64,000 bases of DNA from Pseudocalidococcus sp964653145. GTDB taxonomy: Bacteria; Cyanobacteriota; Cyanobacteriia; Thermosynechococcales; Thermosynechococcaceae. The position numbers and the translations under genes are program-made. Under the pieces are notes generated by a model that saw nothing but the letters and a program-made list of their open reading frames with translations, did not search any database and was not told where the DNA came from. Of this stretch, positions 33,500 to 42,223 are shown in pieces. Location of the stretch: positions 62,001-126,000 of the forward strand of contig CAZZCG010000008.1 of assembly GCA_964653145.1 (NCBI GenBank). Direction: 5' to 3'. Positions within the stretch are counted from its first letter, which is position 1, and every line of letters begins with the position of its first letter.

Positions 33500-34765
33500 C
33501 TATTCTTCTTCAGCTAGGATCAGGTCGGTTTCTGCCTCAGGATCAACGCCCTCATCTCCTTCTAGATCAGGGATTGCGTCCTCAGCGGGGCCTGGGCTAA
33601 AGGCAGATTGAGCAATTTCATCCTCAGCCTCGTAATCGTAGGTTTGGGCATCGCGCACCTCAATTTTCCAACCCGTGAGTCGCGTTGCTAAGCGAACATT
33701 TTGTCCTTCCTTGCCGATGGCTAAACTAATCACGTCCGGGGCTACGAGGGCATGGGCAATCCGTTGATCAGGATTAATTAAGCGTACCTCTTCAACCTTA
33801 GCTGGACTGAGGGAATTGGCAATGTAGGTGGCTGGGTCTGGAGACCAACGGATGACATCAATCTTTTCCCCCCGCAGCTCATTGACCACAGCCTGAATTC
33901 GAGAACCTCTAGCCCCAATACAGGCCCCAACTGGATCCACATCCCGCTCAAGGGTATCCACGGCAATTTTAGTGCGCGGTCCGATAGAACGGTTTGGGGG
34001 ATTCGCTTCCCGGGCGATGGCCACAATCCGGACAATTTCATCTTCAATTTCCGGAACTTCATTGGCAAATAGATAGACCACCAGGCCTGCATCAGCGCGG
34101 GAAATCTCCATTTGGGGGCCTCGCTGGGGGCCGTCTTTAACTCGCTTGAGATAGACCTTAAAGGTGGCATTGGCTCGATAATTATCGTTTGGTAGTTGTT
34201 CCCGCTTGGGTAATTCTGCCTCTACTTCCGGCTGAGCGGCATCACTGCGAACGGCCATAATCACCGAGCGCCGTTCAAATCGCAAGGCTCGCGCCAACAA
34301 AACAGTGCCTTCCAAATCTTGAAATTCTTCCTGTACCAGACGACGCTGCTGATCTCGAAGTTTTTGAGACAGAACCTGTTTGGTTTGAATCGCCGCCATC
34401 CGCCCAAATTCCTGTTGATCCGGAGTGACATCTAAGACAACATTATCCCCAGGCTCCGCATCTTGCACGACTTCCAACACATCGATCAATGCAATTTGGT
34501 GATCGGGATTGTCCACCTGCTCCACAATGGTTTTAGTGGCCAGTACTCGAAAGCCCTCTTCTTCCGGATCCAGTTCCACGAGGAAGTTGTTGAAATAATC
34601 CTCATCAAAATGATCTCGATCTAGTCGTTGGCTGCGGCGGAATCGCTCATACCCCTTCAATAGTGCTTCTTCTAGGGCTTCTTGAACTGCCGCCTTGGGT
34701 AGATTTCGCTCACGACTAATTTGATTAAGCATTTCCCGTAAACCGGGCAACCGAAAGGTGGACAT
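33500..34765 (-). CDS. nusA: Transcription elongation/termination factor NusA
   Basis: 421 aa. N-terminal RNA polymerase-binding domain (ISRERNLPKAAVQEALEEALLKGYERF), then an S1 domain and two KH domains (IKIAVDTLERDVDPVGACIGARGSRIQAVVNELRGEKIDVI-type sequence; LAIGKEGQNVRLATRLTGW). The acidic tail (EGDEGVDPEAETDLILAEEE) replaces the repeat domains seen in E. coli, as is usual in cyanobacteria. GAGGAG lies before the ATG. Second gene of rimP-nusA-ylxR. Confidence 0.97.
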   Translation of the reverse strand: MSTFRLPGLREMLNQISRERNLPKAAVQEALEEALLKGYERFRRSQRLDRDHFDEDYFNNFLVELDPEEEGFRVLATKTIVEQVDNPDHQIALIDVLEVVQDAEPGDNVVLDVTPDQQEFGRMAAIQTKQVLSQKLRDQQRRLVQEEFQDLEGTVLLARALRFERRSVIMAVRSDAAQPEVEAELPKREQLPNDNYRANATFKVYLKRVKDGPQRGPQMEISRADAGLVVYLFANEVPEIEDEIVRIVAIAREANPPNRSIGPRTKIAVDTLERDVDPVGACIGARGSRIQAVVNELRGEKIDVIRWSPDPATYIANSLSPAKVEEVRLINPDQRIAHALVAPDVISLAIGKEGQNVRLATRLTGWKIEVRDAQTYDYEAEDEIAQSAFSPGPAEDAIPDLEGDEGVDPEAETDLILAEEE

Positions 34766-34843
34766 AAAATCTCCTCTTTAGGGTAAGGTTTGATTCTTAA
34801 AACTTGAGCTTGTTTCTTTAGCTTTAAATCCCCATGGTGGGCC

Positions 34844-35329
34844 CTAGCCATGCCCCTCCTGGAGTTGAACTGAGGTGACTTGCCCGCGGGGAATGGAAAT
34901 CTTGCGCCCTTTTTGATTGAGGTAAACCGCTTTGTCATCTCGACCAATGAGGGTTCCACTCCAGGCCTGGGTGCCGTGCTCTGAGGATTGGGCGGTGACC
35001 TGAACTGCAAACCCGCGAAATGATTTAAAGTCCCGGTCGCTGCTTAACTCTGAGGACAGGCCTGGGCTAGAAATTTCTAGGACATAGGCGGTTTTTAATT
35101 CCTCACTCGCATCTAAAACTTCCTCCAACTGCCGACTCATTTGCTCACAGTCTGTTAAGGTCACATCCCGCTCTGGATGGCGAATATCCACCCGAATAGT
35201 AGGCGGAGAGTGGTGGGTATGGTAGTAAACTGCAACAGCATCCAGGCCAAGGGAAGCAGCCACGGGTTTAGCCAGGGCATGAACAACAGGAATCAGGGGG
35301 TGCGACATATCTGAATTGGATTGAGACAA
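34844..35329 (-). CDS. rimP: Ribosome maturation factor RimP
   Basis: 161-aa factor needed for 30S subunit maturation. Recognised by TLTDCEQMSRQLEEVLDA, the signature YVLEISSPGLSSELSSDRDFK, followed by RGFAVQVTA, and the SH3-like C-terminal domain (GTLIGRDDKAVYLNQKGRKI, then IPRGQVTSVQL). First gene of the rimP-nusA-ylxR operon; 78 nt before nusA. Confidence 0.95.
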   Translation of the reverse strand: MSQSNSDMSHPLIPVVHALAKPVAASLGLDAVAVYYHTHHSPPTIRVDIRHPERDVTLTDCEQMSRQLEEVLDASEELKTAYVLEISSPGLSSELSSDRDFKSFRGFAVQVTAQSSEHGTQAWSGTLIGRDDKAVYLNQKGRKISIPRGQVTSVQLQEGHG

Positions 35330-35365
35330 GGCCCGTTGGCGTTGCTCCTTTCCGATTTGCTGCCA

Positions 35366-35390
35366 TAAAAAAAGCGGGCTAAACCCACTC
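35366..35390 (-). terminator. Intrinsic terminator or leader attenuator upstream of rimP
   Basis: Read on the minus strand: AGTGGG, loop TTTAG, CCCGCT, then seven T. The stem is 6 bp with one G-T pair. It is 37 nt before the rimP start, so it either ends transcripts from the argD side or acts as a leader terminator for the nusA operon. Confidence 0.7.
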
Positions 35391-35681
35391 TCTCGACATC
35401 CAAAACAAAAAATCTGGCAACACCAGAATTCAAACTTATCATAACGTACCCAGGCCTAGCTTCGACGACGGGAAATATGCCGAGTCAAAATAATATTTCT
35501 GGAGAACTTGAAACAGACGCAATGGGCGTTGTTCCAGATTCAACCTCTACCAGCCAAAAAGTTTGAGGAGGGACAGTTCTAACAGCGAAATGACTAGGGG
35601 ACTGATCTTAACTTGCTTAGAGGGTTTTATGAATTTGATCATCATCATCACTACGGGGGTGATCGGAGCAGGGTTGGTGGA

Positions 35682-35727
35682 GGGTGGTTAAGGCTCGATT
35701 AATGGCGGCTGGGGCCTGGTCAATTTC
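35682..35727 (-). repeat. Duplicated 3' end of argD (left copy)
   Basis: 46 nt, 42 of them identical to 36331-36376 within argD. On the minus strand it reads EIDQAPAAINRALTTL, versus EIDQALAAINRALATL in ArgD, without the stop. Together the copies flank the two-gene cassette in direct orientation. Confidence 0.85.
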
Positions 35728-35733
35728 GGGTGA

Positions 35734-35994
35734 CTAAGTTGTTTTTAGGATGTTGGTTGTGGGCAGAGGTTGAGAGTAGTGAACCACCGCTCCTTCTGAC
35801 TTGGCTTGGTTAGCGAGGATGGAATTTTGCTCATCTACCCATGGATCACCTGTCGGGGTAAAAACGATAGCCCCATCAGGAATCTTAGTTATTTCTTCAG
35901 GGTGATCGAGTAAGTAGCTCAAATGCTCAAAAGTGGCAGAGATATTTGTAGTAGTCAAACGCTTGTGTTCAGCTTTGTTTAATTTGAGCTTCAT
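35734..35994 (-). CDS. Small protein of unknown function, 86 aa
   Basis: Second gene of a two-gene cassette. MKLKLNKAEHKRLTTTNISAT is followed by FEHLSYLLDHPEEITKIPDG, AIVFTPTGDPWVDEQNSILA and a polar tail. It vaguely resembles DUF5647-type small proteins (DHPEEI-x-IPDGA-like text). Its start overlaps the upstream gene by 26 nt. It begins right next to the duplicated argD end. A toxin-antitoxin-like partner role is possible only by its size and overlap. Confidence 0.6.
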   Translation of the reverse strand: MKLKLNKAEHKRLTTTNISATFEHLSYLLDHPEEITKIPDGAIVFTPTGDPWVDEQNSILANQAKSEGAVVHYSQPLPTTNILKTT

Positions 35995-36301
35995 ACCGCC
36001 CTCTTTGACTTTCCCAATTTTCTAACATCCAGGCCAGAGCCTCTCTTAAATTATCCTTGTTATCCCCCATATCCGGGAGCCATTGTTTCTGAATTCTGCC
36101 AGATGGATAAACAATATCAAGGTGAGGCCCGCCATCCCAGTCATCACATCGAATTACTTGTACCCATCGGCCATCTTCCTGAAACTGGCACTCCAAAATC
36201 ACAGCAAAGGTTGGACGCTCATTCGGTCGAGTTTTTAAGCGAAGTCTGAACCTATTTTGGTGATCAATCAATCGGATAAATTCGTAGTCCAATCCATCCA
36301 T
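35969..36301 (-). CDS. Small protein of unknown function, 110 aa (DUF7718-like)
   Basis: First gene of the cassette. Beta-rich: FRLRLKTRPNERPTFAVILE, CQFQEDGRWVQVIRCDDWDG, GPHLDIVYPSGRIQKQWLP, then a helical DNLREALAWMLENWESQRGRYE. The WVQVIRCDDWDGGPHLD pattern recalls the DUF7718 family, about which nothing functional is known to me. It overlaps the 86-aa gene, and both lie between direct repeats of the end of argD. Confidence 0.62.
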   Translation of the reverse strand: MDGLDYEFIRLIDHQNRFRLRLKTRPNERPTFAVILECQFQEDGRWVQVIRCDDWDGGPHLDIVYPSGRIQKQWLPDMGDNKDNLREALAWMLENWESQRGRYEAQIKQS

Positions 36302-36322
36302 ACAGGGGCAAGTTAACCCTGG

Positions 36323-37585
36323 TTAGAGCAAGGTGGCTAAAGCTCGATTAATGGCGGCTAGGGCCTGGTCAATTTCTTCAGGCGAGACAATCAACGGTGG
36401 CACAAACCGGACAACTTTCGGGCCCGCAGGAACGAGTAACAACCCTTGGGCAATGGCCGCTTTAACAATATCTGGGGCCGTAATGGGCGAATCAGCTTCA
36501 ATTTCCAGGCCATTAATTAATCCCCAACCCCGGACTTCTTTGACCAGGCCAGCATATTGATTGGGAATTTCCTTAAGACCTGCACGCAGTTGTTCACCAC
36601 GGGCCTGGGCATTTTCAAGCAAGTGATCCCGCTCAATAGTTTGACAGACTGTTAATGCCGCTGCACAGGCCAAGGGATTTCCGCCAAAGGTACTGGCATG
36701 ATCACCGGGTTGGAAGACATCACAGAACGATTTACAGAGCATCGCGCCAATGGGTACACCCCCCGCCAGACCCTTAGCAGAGGTAAACACATCCGGTTCA
36801 ACGCCCAAGGTTTGATGGCCCCAAAGATTACCCGTGCGCCCCATGCCCACTTGAACCTCGTCAAAAATCAGGAGGATGCCTTTTTCGTTACAAATCTCCC
36901 GCACCCGTTGGAAGTAGGCAAAATCCCCAGGCCGGACACCGCCTTCTCCCTGCAATGGTTCCAAAAGAATGGCTGCAACTTGACGCTCATCTTTATCCAG
37001 TTCAGCAATGGTGGCTTCGAGACCCGCAATGTCGTTGTAATTCACATAGGCAAACCCCGGCACAAGCGGATCAAAGTTTTTCTGATATTTCGGTTGGCCA
37101 GTGGCAGTAATTGTGGCTAAAGTTCGACCGTGGAAACTGGCCTGGGCCGTCATGATGACGGGATTGGCAATGTTTAGAACCGTATGGGCATATTTCCGCG
37201 CCAATTTGATCGCGCCTTCATTGGCCTCAGCCCCAGAGTTACAGAAAAACACCCGGTCGGCACAGGAATGATTCACTAGCCAAGTGGCCAAATCGCCCTG
37301 TTGGGGAATGTAATAGAGGTTTGAGACGTGGTGCAGGGTTTGGATTTGTTCCGTAACAGTTTGCACAAGGGCGGGGTGGGCATGGCCAAGGGTACAGGTG
37401 GCAATTCCAGCAACAAAATCTAAATATTCCTTGCCCTGATCATCCCAAACTTTACATCCAGACCCTTTGACTAAGGTCAGCGGAAACCGGGCATAGGTCG
37501 TCATCACATCCCGATCGAAGTCGTTGCGATTGTAGGTGGTATCGAGGATCGGTGTTTGGGGACGGGCTTCTGTAATTGGGCTCAC
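36323..37585 (-). CDS. argD: Acetylornithine aminotransferase ArgD
   Basis: PLP-dependent class III aminotransferase, 420 aa, converting N-acetylglutamate semialdehyde to acetylornithine for arginine synthesis. Markers are KVWDDQGKEYLDFVAGIATC, FFCNSGAEANEGAIKLARKY, the PLP-contacting LLIFDEVQVGMGRTG, and the Schiff-base Lys in PDVFTSAKGLAGGVPIG. GTG 37585 is favoured (AAGG nearby); TTG 37594 is an alternative. Arginine is also a building block of cyanophycin, made by cphA in this window. Confidence 0.95.
   Translation of the reverse strand: MSPITEARPQTPILDTTYNRNDFDRDVMTTYARFPLTLVKGSGCKVWDDQGKEYLDFVAGIATCTLGHAHPALVQTVTEQIQTLHHVSNLYYIPQQGDLATWLVNHSCADRVFFCNSGAEANEGAIKLARKYAHTVLNIANPVIMTAQASFHGRTLATITATGQPKYQKNFDPLVPGFAYVNYNDIAGLEATIAELDKDERQVAAILLEPLQGEGGVRPGDFAYFQRVREICNEKGILLIFDEVQVGMGRTGNLWGHQTLGVEPDVFTSAKGLAGGVPIGAMLCKSFCDVFQPGDHASTFGGNPLACAAALTVCQTIERDHLLENAQARGEQLRAGLKEIPNQYAGLVKEVRGWGLINGLEIEADSPITAPDIVKAAIAQGLLLVPAGPKVVRFVPPLIVSPEEIDQALAAINRALATLL
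36331..36376 (-). repeat. 3' end of argD, right copy of the direct repeat
   Basis: The last codons of argD, 91 percent identical over 46 nt to 35682-35727 on the far side of the two-gene cassette. Confidence 0.85.
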
Positions 37586-37759
37586 GGGACGCAACCTTAT
37601 GAATAATCAGCGGAGGGTTAGAACGGTATCAGAATAATACAAGTCAGAATTTGTCTTAATCTAGCGCAGGGGTCTGGGAATTTAGCTGCAACCGTTACCA
37701 TTGTAGAGCGAACTTTTTTAGCCAAATCTTGTAACCTGCGGCCTGCCTTGAGTTGATTC

Positions 37760-39145
37760 ATGTCGATGTCACCACCCCTTGATATTTTGATTCTCTCCAA
37801 CGGGCCGGGGGAGTTAGCGACTTGGGTGTATCCAGTTGTCCAGGCCCTACGGCAAAAATTTGGCCCGAATCCTGAAGCTGTCCGAATTTCCCTGGTACTC
37901 TCTCCCTGCCCCCATGCCAGTGGTCAAGAAGCAGAAGCCGCCGCCAAAATTTCAGGGATTGATCGAGTCCAAGCCGCGTCACACTTTTGGAATTTTTTAA
38001 TTTGGGGTAAGACGCAGCAAAATTGGAATTGGCGGTCACGGGGCCTGGTGTTGTTTTTGGGTGGAGATCAGTTTTTTGCTCTCTGGTTGGCGAAACGGTT
38101 GGGCTATAAAAGTTTGATTTACGCGGAATGGGAAGCCCGGTGGTTAGCTCAGATTGATCAATTTGCCCTGCGCCGCCCCATTACTGTGCCCAAGGCCTAT
38201 GAATCTAAAATTGCTGTGGTTGGGGACTTAATGGTTGAAAGCCAGGCCCTGCTGAGTGCTAACCACCTCAATCTGATCAATCAACACCTCCAATTAGCTG
38301 AATCTACGCCGCTGATTGGCCTGTTACCGGGTTCTAAGCACCATAAACTCCAGTTGGGGGTTCCCTTACTGATTGCCACTGCTGATTCTTTAGCCCGCCT
38401 CAATTCCCAGACCCGGTTTGTGATTCCAGTCGCCCCGACCTATGACTTAAAAACCATCGCTGCCTATGCCCAATCTGAAACGAATCCTGATCTACACCGA
38501 ATTAGTGAAATTACCGCCAGCCTAGTGACCTCCGCATCGGACTTACCCTATCTGGAAACCAGTCACGGTGCAAAAATTACCCTGTGGCAGCAAACCCCAA
38601 ATTACGATCTCCTTAGTCGCTGCCAACTTTGTCTAACCACGGTAGGTGGAAATACGGCGGAACTTGGGGCCTTAGCGATTCCCATGATTGTCTTAGTGCC
38701 AGCTCAACAACTGCAACTGAAGCAAGTTTATGCAGCCGATGGTGTGGGTGGTCTGGTGGCTCAATTACCCGGACTACAGCACATGGTGATGGTGATCCTA
38801 TTTTGGCTCATGGTCTGGAAAGGGCTATCCTGGCGGGAAATTCGGCAACTGTGGCGAGACCAACCGACCAACTGGGCGCTGGTAAAAAAGGGGTTAGGAC
38901 ACCTGGCCTGGCCAAATATATGGGCAACCCGTGACATTATTCCCGAACTGGTGGGCCCGATTAATCCTGCCGAACTTGCCCAAAAAGTGCAGCATTACTT
39001 AGACCATCCTGAGGAGTTAACCCAAATGCGCCAAGACTTAGAAAATGTCCGAGGAGATAGCGGCGCGGCGGCTAAAATTGCCGAACTAGTGGCCCAATTA
39101 CTGGCTGTCCCCCAGGCCCTGCCCACTCCTCTCCCCCTGAGCTAA
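37760..39145 (+). CDS. Lipid-A-disaccharide-synthase-related protein
   Basis: 461-aa GT-B-type protein related to LpxB and restricted to cyanobacteria and relatives (TIGR03492-like). The N-terminus has DILILSNGPGELATWVYPVVQALR; then GIDRVQAASHFWNFLIWG and GLVLFLGGDQFFALWLAKRLGYK; the C-terminal donor domain has LLPGSKHHKLQLGVPLL and LTTVGGNTAELGALAIPMIVL. Real LpxB needs UDP-diacylglucosamine, but cyanobacterial lipid A pathways are unusual, so the substrate is uncertain. Operon-like with the CPBP protease (1-nt overlap). Confidence 0.9.
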   Translation: MSMSPPLDILILSNGPGELATWVYPVVQALRQKFGPNPEAVRISLVLSPCPHASGQEAEAAAKISGIDRVQAASHFWNFLIWGKTQQNWNWRSRGLVLFLGGDQFFALWLAKRLGYKSLIYAEWEARWLAQIDQFALRRPITVPKAYESKIAVVGDLMVESQALLSANHLNLINQHLQLAESTPLIGLLPGSKHHKLQLGVPLLIATADSLARLNSQTRFVIPVAPTYDLKTIAAYAQSETNPDLHRISEITASLVTSASDLPYLETSHGAKITLWQQTPNYDLLSRCQLCLTTVGGNTAELGALAIPMIVLVPAQQLQLKQVYAADGVGGLVAQLPGLQHMVMVILFWLMVWKGLSWREIRQLWRDQPTNWALVKKGLGHLAWPNIWATRDIIPELVGPINPAELAQKVQHYLDHPEELTQMRQDLENVRGDSGAAAKIAELVAQLLAVPQALPTPLPLS

Positions 39146-39726
39146 TGGAACCGATTACCCCCCAACCGGAACTTGAACCTCTGAGCCGCACCCAGATTTT
39201 AGTCGCCATGGGCTTAACGGCAATTTTGTGGTTGATTCTCTCGAAAATTTTGCTGCAAACGCCCTTTTCCGGGGGACTCTTACCGCTGAAATTCCAGGCC
39301 CTGGCGTTACTTGTCGGGGGATTGATCGCGGCCGGTATTGTCTTAGCCAGTAGCGTTCTCTATCAAATTTGGCCCACCTATCGCGCCTCAGCGGATTTTT
39401 ATTTGCAACTGGTGATTAAACCCCTTGTTTGGGCCGATGTTTTTTGGTTGGGATTACTACCCGGCTTGAGTGAGGAATTGCTATTTCGAGGCGTGTTGTT
39501 ACCGACCCTGGGCCTGGATTGGTACGGGATTATCGGCTCCGGGCTTTGTTTTGGCATTCTTCACATGGGCGGGAAACAACAATGGCCCTATGCGATTTGG
39601 GCGACGATTGTCGGAATAGTCTTGGGCTATAGTGCGGTGGCTAGTGGTAATTTGCTGATTCCGGTGATGGCGCATATTGTGACGAACTGGGCTGCGGGCG
39701 TGATGTGGAAAGTCCGGCATGGTTAG
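39145..39726 (+). CDS. CPBP-family intramembrane metalloprotease
   Basis: 193-aa membrane protein with about five to six spans. The CAAX-protease/bacteriocin-processing (CPBP, ABI) motifs are present: SEELLFRGVLLP (EExxxR), FGILHMGGK (FxxxH) and PVMAHIVTNWAAG (HxxxN/D). Such proteases cleave membrane substrates or confer immunity to bacteriocins. Its ATG overlaps the previous stop (TAATG), and it overlaps the ggt gene by 8 nt, so the three genes form a compact operon. Confidence 0.92.
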   Translation: MEPITPQPELEPLSRTQILVAMGLTAILWLILSKILLQTPFSGGLLPLKFQALALLVGGLIAAGIVLASSVLYQIWPTYRASADFYLQLVIKPLVWADVFWLGLLPGLSEELLFRGVLLPTLGLDWYGIIGSGLCFGILHMGGKQQWPYAIWATIVGIVLGYSAVASGNLLIPVMAHIVTNWAAGVMWKVRHG

Positions 39727-41416
39727 GGACTGGGGGAATCCTCCGATTCTTGTCGCCAGCCTGGTGTGGATCAGTTGGGTGATTCCGGTTACTGCCCAAG
39801 ATGCCATGGTGGCCTCTGCCCATCCGCTTGCAACCCAGGCCGGGATTGAAATTCTCGAAAAAGGCGGAAATGCAGTTGATGCAGCGATTGCAACCACCTT
39901 AGCGATTTCTGTGGTTGAACCCTTCTCGGCCGGGATTGGCGGCGGTGGGTTTGCCTTAGTTCGAGATGCCAAAACGCAGCAGATTACAGCCTTAGATTTC
40001 CGAGAAACAGCCCCAGCCGCAGCCACCGCAACAATGTATTTGGATGCTCAAGGTCAACCGATTCCCCAGGCCAGTTTGGTCGGATTCAGAGCAGTCGCAA
40101 CTCCGGGAACAATCGCAGGCTTGACAGAACTCCATCGGCGCTATGGTCACTTGGCCTGGGCAGAGTTGGTTCAACCGGCAATTCGTTATGCCCAAGGGGG
40201 AGTTCAAGTGTCGCCACGGTTTGCTCAATTCTCGGCCTGGCAAGCGAATAACCTGAGTCAGAACTTTGCCGCTAAAGCCCTGCTTACGAATGAAGGTCAG
40301 CCCCTACAGGTGGGAGAGCGGGTGATTCAAACCGACTTGGCCAAAACCTTAACCGCCATTGCCGAAAATCCCCAAACCTTTTACACCGGCTGGATTGGCG
40401 CAGAAATTGTCCGGGAAATGATCACCTATGGTGGCTTGATTACCGCCCAAGACCTAGCAACCTACAAACCCGTTTGGCGAGACCCCCTCTGTTTTCCTTG
40501 GCAAACCTATCAAATCTGTTCGATGCCGCCGCCGTCTTCGGGAGGAGTGGCCTTAGCCCAAATTCTCAATATTTTGCCAACTCAGAACTTAACCCAATCC
40601 GGCCGGGAGTCTCCCGAAACGATCCATCAACTGGCTGCTGCGATGCAGATTGCCTATGCTGACCGAGCCATGTATTTGGGAGACCCGGATTTTGTCGATG
40701 TTCCCGTCCAGGCCCTGATCAGTCCCGAATATGCTCAAGCCCGGCGTTCTGAAATTCAACCCCAACAGGCCCGCACTGCCAACCAAGTCCAGGCCGGGGA
40801 TGCCCAACTTATTGAACAACTGCAAACCAAACTAGAGAGCGAAAATACCAGCCATTTGACGGTGGTGGATCAGGCGCGCAATGTGGTGAGCCTCACGTTT
40901 ACGATCAATGGCCCCTTTGGTGCAGCGGTGGTGGCGGAGGGAACGGGGATTGTCTTGAATAACGAAATGGATGATTTTGCCATTGCCCGAAATACGCCGA
41001 ATCTGTTTGGCCTGGTGGGGGACCAAGCGAACAAAATTGCCCCGTTGAAACGCCCCCTCTCCAGCATGAGTCCCACCATCGTCACCCAAAATAACGAGTT
41101 TGTTTTAGCAACAGGTTCCCCCGGTGGCAGTCGAATTATCACCACAGTCTTGCAAGTGTTACTCAATCGCCTGGCCTGGAATCTTTCACCCACGGAAGCT
41201 GTTAATGCCCGCCGGATCCACCAACAATGGCAACCGGATGTTTTATTTCTTGAAACTGGCTTTCCTCCAGAGACGAAATCAGCCTTAGAAAAATATGGCT
41301 ACAAAATTGAAGAACGACAGCCTTGGGGTAATGCGAATTTGATTGAGGCGGGGCCTGGGGGAGAATTGGCAGGAGCAGCGGATCAACGAGGTGAGGGAAC
41401 CGTCGCTGGATTTTAA
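39719..41416 (+). CDS. ggt: Gamma-glutamyltransferase
   Basis: 565-aa Ntn-hydrolase, exported (hydrophobic N-terminus VASLVWISWVIPVTAQ), which hydrolyses or transfers the gamma-glutamyl group of glutathione. The large-subunit start AMVASAHPLATQAGIEILEKGG and GIGGGGFALV are typical. The autoprocessing/nucleophile Thr is in ENTSHLTVVDQ, and the small subunit follows with GIVLNNEMDDF and a SSMSPTIV/GSPGG oxyanion region. Start GTG/ATG near 39719. Last gene of the LpxB-like-CPBP-ggt run. Confidence 0.93.
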   Translation: MVRDWGNPPILVASLVWISWVIPVTAQDAMVASAHPLATQAGIEILEKGGNAVDAAIATTLAISVVEPFSAGIGGGGFALVRDAKTQQITALDFRETAPAAATATMYLDAQGQPIPQASLVGFRAVATPGTIAGLTELHRRYGHLAWAELVQPAIRYAQGGVQVSPRFAQFSAWQANNLSQNFAAKALLTNEGQPLQVGERVIQTDLAKTLTAIAENPQTFYTGWIGAEIVREMITYGGLITAQDLATYKPVWRDPLCFPWQTYQICSMPPPSSGGVALAQILNILPTQNLTQSGRESPETIHQLAAAMQIAYADRAMYLGDPDFVDVPVQALISPEYAQARRSEIQPQQARTANQVQAGDAQLIEQLQTKLESENTSHLTVVDQARNVVSLTFTINGPFGAAVVAEGTGIVLNNEMDDFAIARNTPNLFGLVGDQANKIAPLKRPLSSMSPTIVTQNNEFVLATGSPGGSRIITTVLQVLLNRLAWNLSPTEAVNARRIHQQWQPDVLFLETGFPPETKSALEKYGYKIEERQPWGNANLIEAGPGGELAGAADQRGEGTVAGF

Positions 41417-41483
41417 GGTGCAGAGAATTAAAACGGTAGTGTAATTATTCCCCAAAAGTAATGCTCTGCTAAGTGAGAAACCC

Positions 41484-41834
41484 CTACATCTGCTTGTTTA
41501 CTACTTCTTGAACAGTTGGTGAAGATTCAGGATCGCCTGTAGTGATTGCTGCTGCATGGAGCCTTAAACCCAAGGCCTGGATAACTTTCAAAACTGTATC
41601 GAAACTTGGAATCCTATCTCCCGATAGAGCTTTGTAAAGACTTTCACGGGAAACACCAGCATCACGGGCTACTTGAGACATCCCTTTAGCACGAGCAATA
41701 TCCCCCAATGCCTTAGCAATAAAACCAGCATCGCCATTTGCTTCTTCAAGGCAAGCTTCCAGGTAGGCAGCCATCTCTTCTCGGGTGCGGAGATGCTCAG
41801 CAACATCGTAACGGGTTGTAACGGTTTTCGTCAT
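41484..41834 (-). CDS. HigA-like antitoxin (putative addiction module antidote)
   Basis: 116-aa HTH antitoxin of the TIGR02684 type. N-terminal VAEHLRTREEMAAYLEACLEE and AKALGDIARAKGMSQVARD are followed by the Xre-like helix-turn-helix AGVSRESLYKALSGDRIPSFD and VLKVIQALGLRLHA. GGAGAAAATC precedes ATG. The toxin gene lies upstream on the same strand (9-nt gap), the order typical of HigBA-like systems. Confidence 0.9.
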   Translation of the reverse strand: MTKTVTTRYDVAEHLRTREEMAAYLEACLEEANGDAGFIAKALGDIARAKGMSQVARDAGVSRESLYKALSGDRIPSFDTVLKVIQALGLRLHAAAITTGDPESSPTVQEVVNKQM

Positions 41835-41843
41835 GATTTTCTC

Positions 41844-42134
41844 CTATAAATTTTGAGCTAAGCGTATGGCTGTCTTAATATCCTTGGCTTGCGTACTTTT
41901 ATCGCCCCCAGCTAAGAGGATGACGACAGTCTGACCACGTTGAAGGAAATATAAGCGGTAACCGGGGCCATAGTTGATCCGTAATTCCGAAATCCCTTCA
42001 GAAATTGGCTTGACATCTCCTGGGTTTCCTTGCGCTAGTCTTTCAATCCGCACCAACACACGGGAGCGCCCTTGAAGGTCTCGTAAGCTATCCAGCCATT
42101 GAACAAATGCTTCAGTTTTACGAATTTCCATCAT
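41844..42134 (-). CDS. HigB/RelE-like addiction module killer protein
   Basis: 96-aa toxin of the TIGR02683 type: RKTEAFVQWLDSLRDLQGRS, RVLVRIERLAQGNPGDVKPI, then ELRINYGPGYRLYFLQRGQT and ILLAGGDKSTQAKDI. The GxRLYF and LLAGGDKxTQ motifs are diagnostic. Family members are ribosome-dependent mRNA interferases. It is the first gene, the antidote second. Confidence 0.92.
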   Translation of the reverse strand: MMEIRKTEAFVQWLDSLRDLQGRSRVLVRIERLAQGNPGDVKPISEGISELRINYGPGYRLYFLQRGQTVVILLAGGDKSTQAKDIKTAIRLAQNL

Positions 42135-42223
42135 GGCACAAGTGTAGCCAAGAGGATACAGAGAATCAAGGAACTCACTCTGTTTTGAGCCTTACGAGCA
42201 TCGGAGAAGTCTTTCAAATGCTC

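Larger units (their letters stand above)
35330..35733. other. 404-nt intergenic region upstream of rimP
   Basis: Contains a minus-strand terminator or attenuator hairpin near 35366-35390, and a 46-nt degenerate copy of the 3' end of argD at 35682-35727. Two very short plus-strand frames (a 29-codon one at about 35470-35560 and a 33-codon hydrophobic one ending near 35690) are noted but not supported as genes. Confidence 0.5.

Noticed and set aside
35600..35692. 33-codon hydrophobic frame ending next to the argD repeat
   Set aside because: Low complexity (run of Ile) and no homolog known to me; partly overlaps the duplicated segment.
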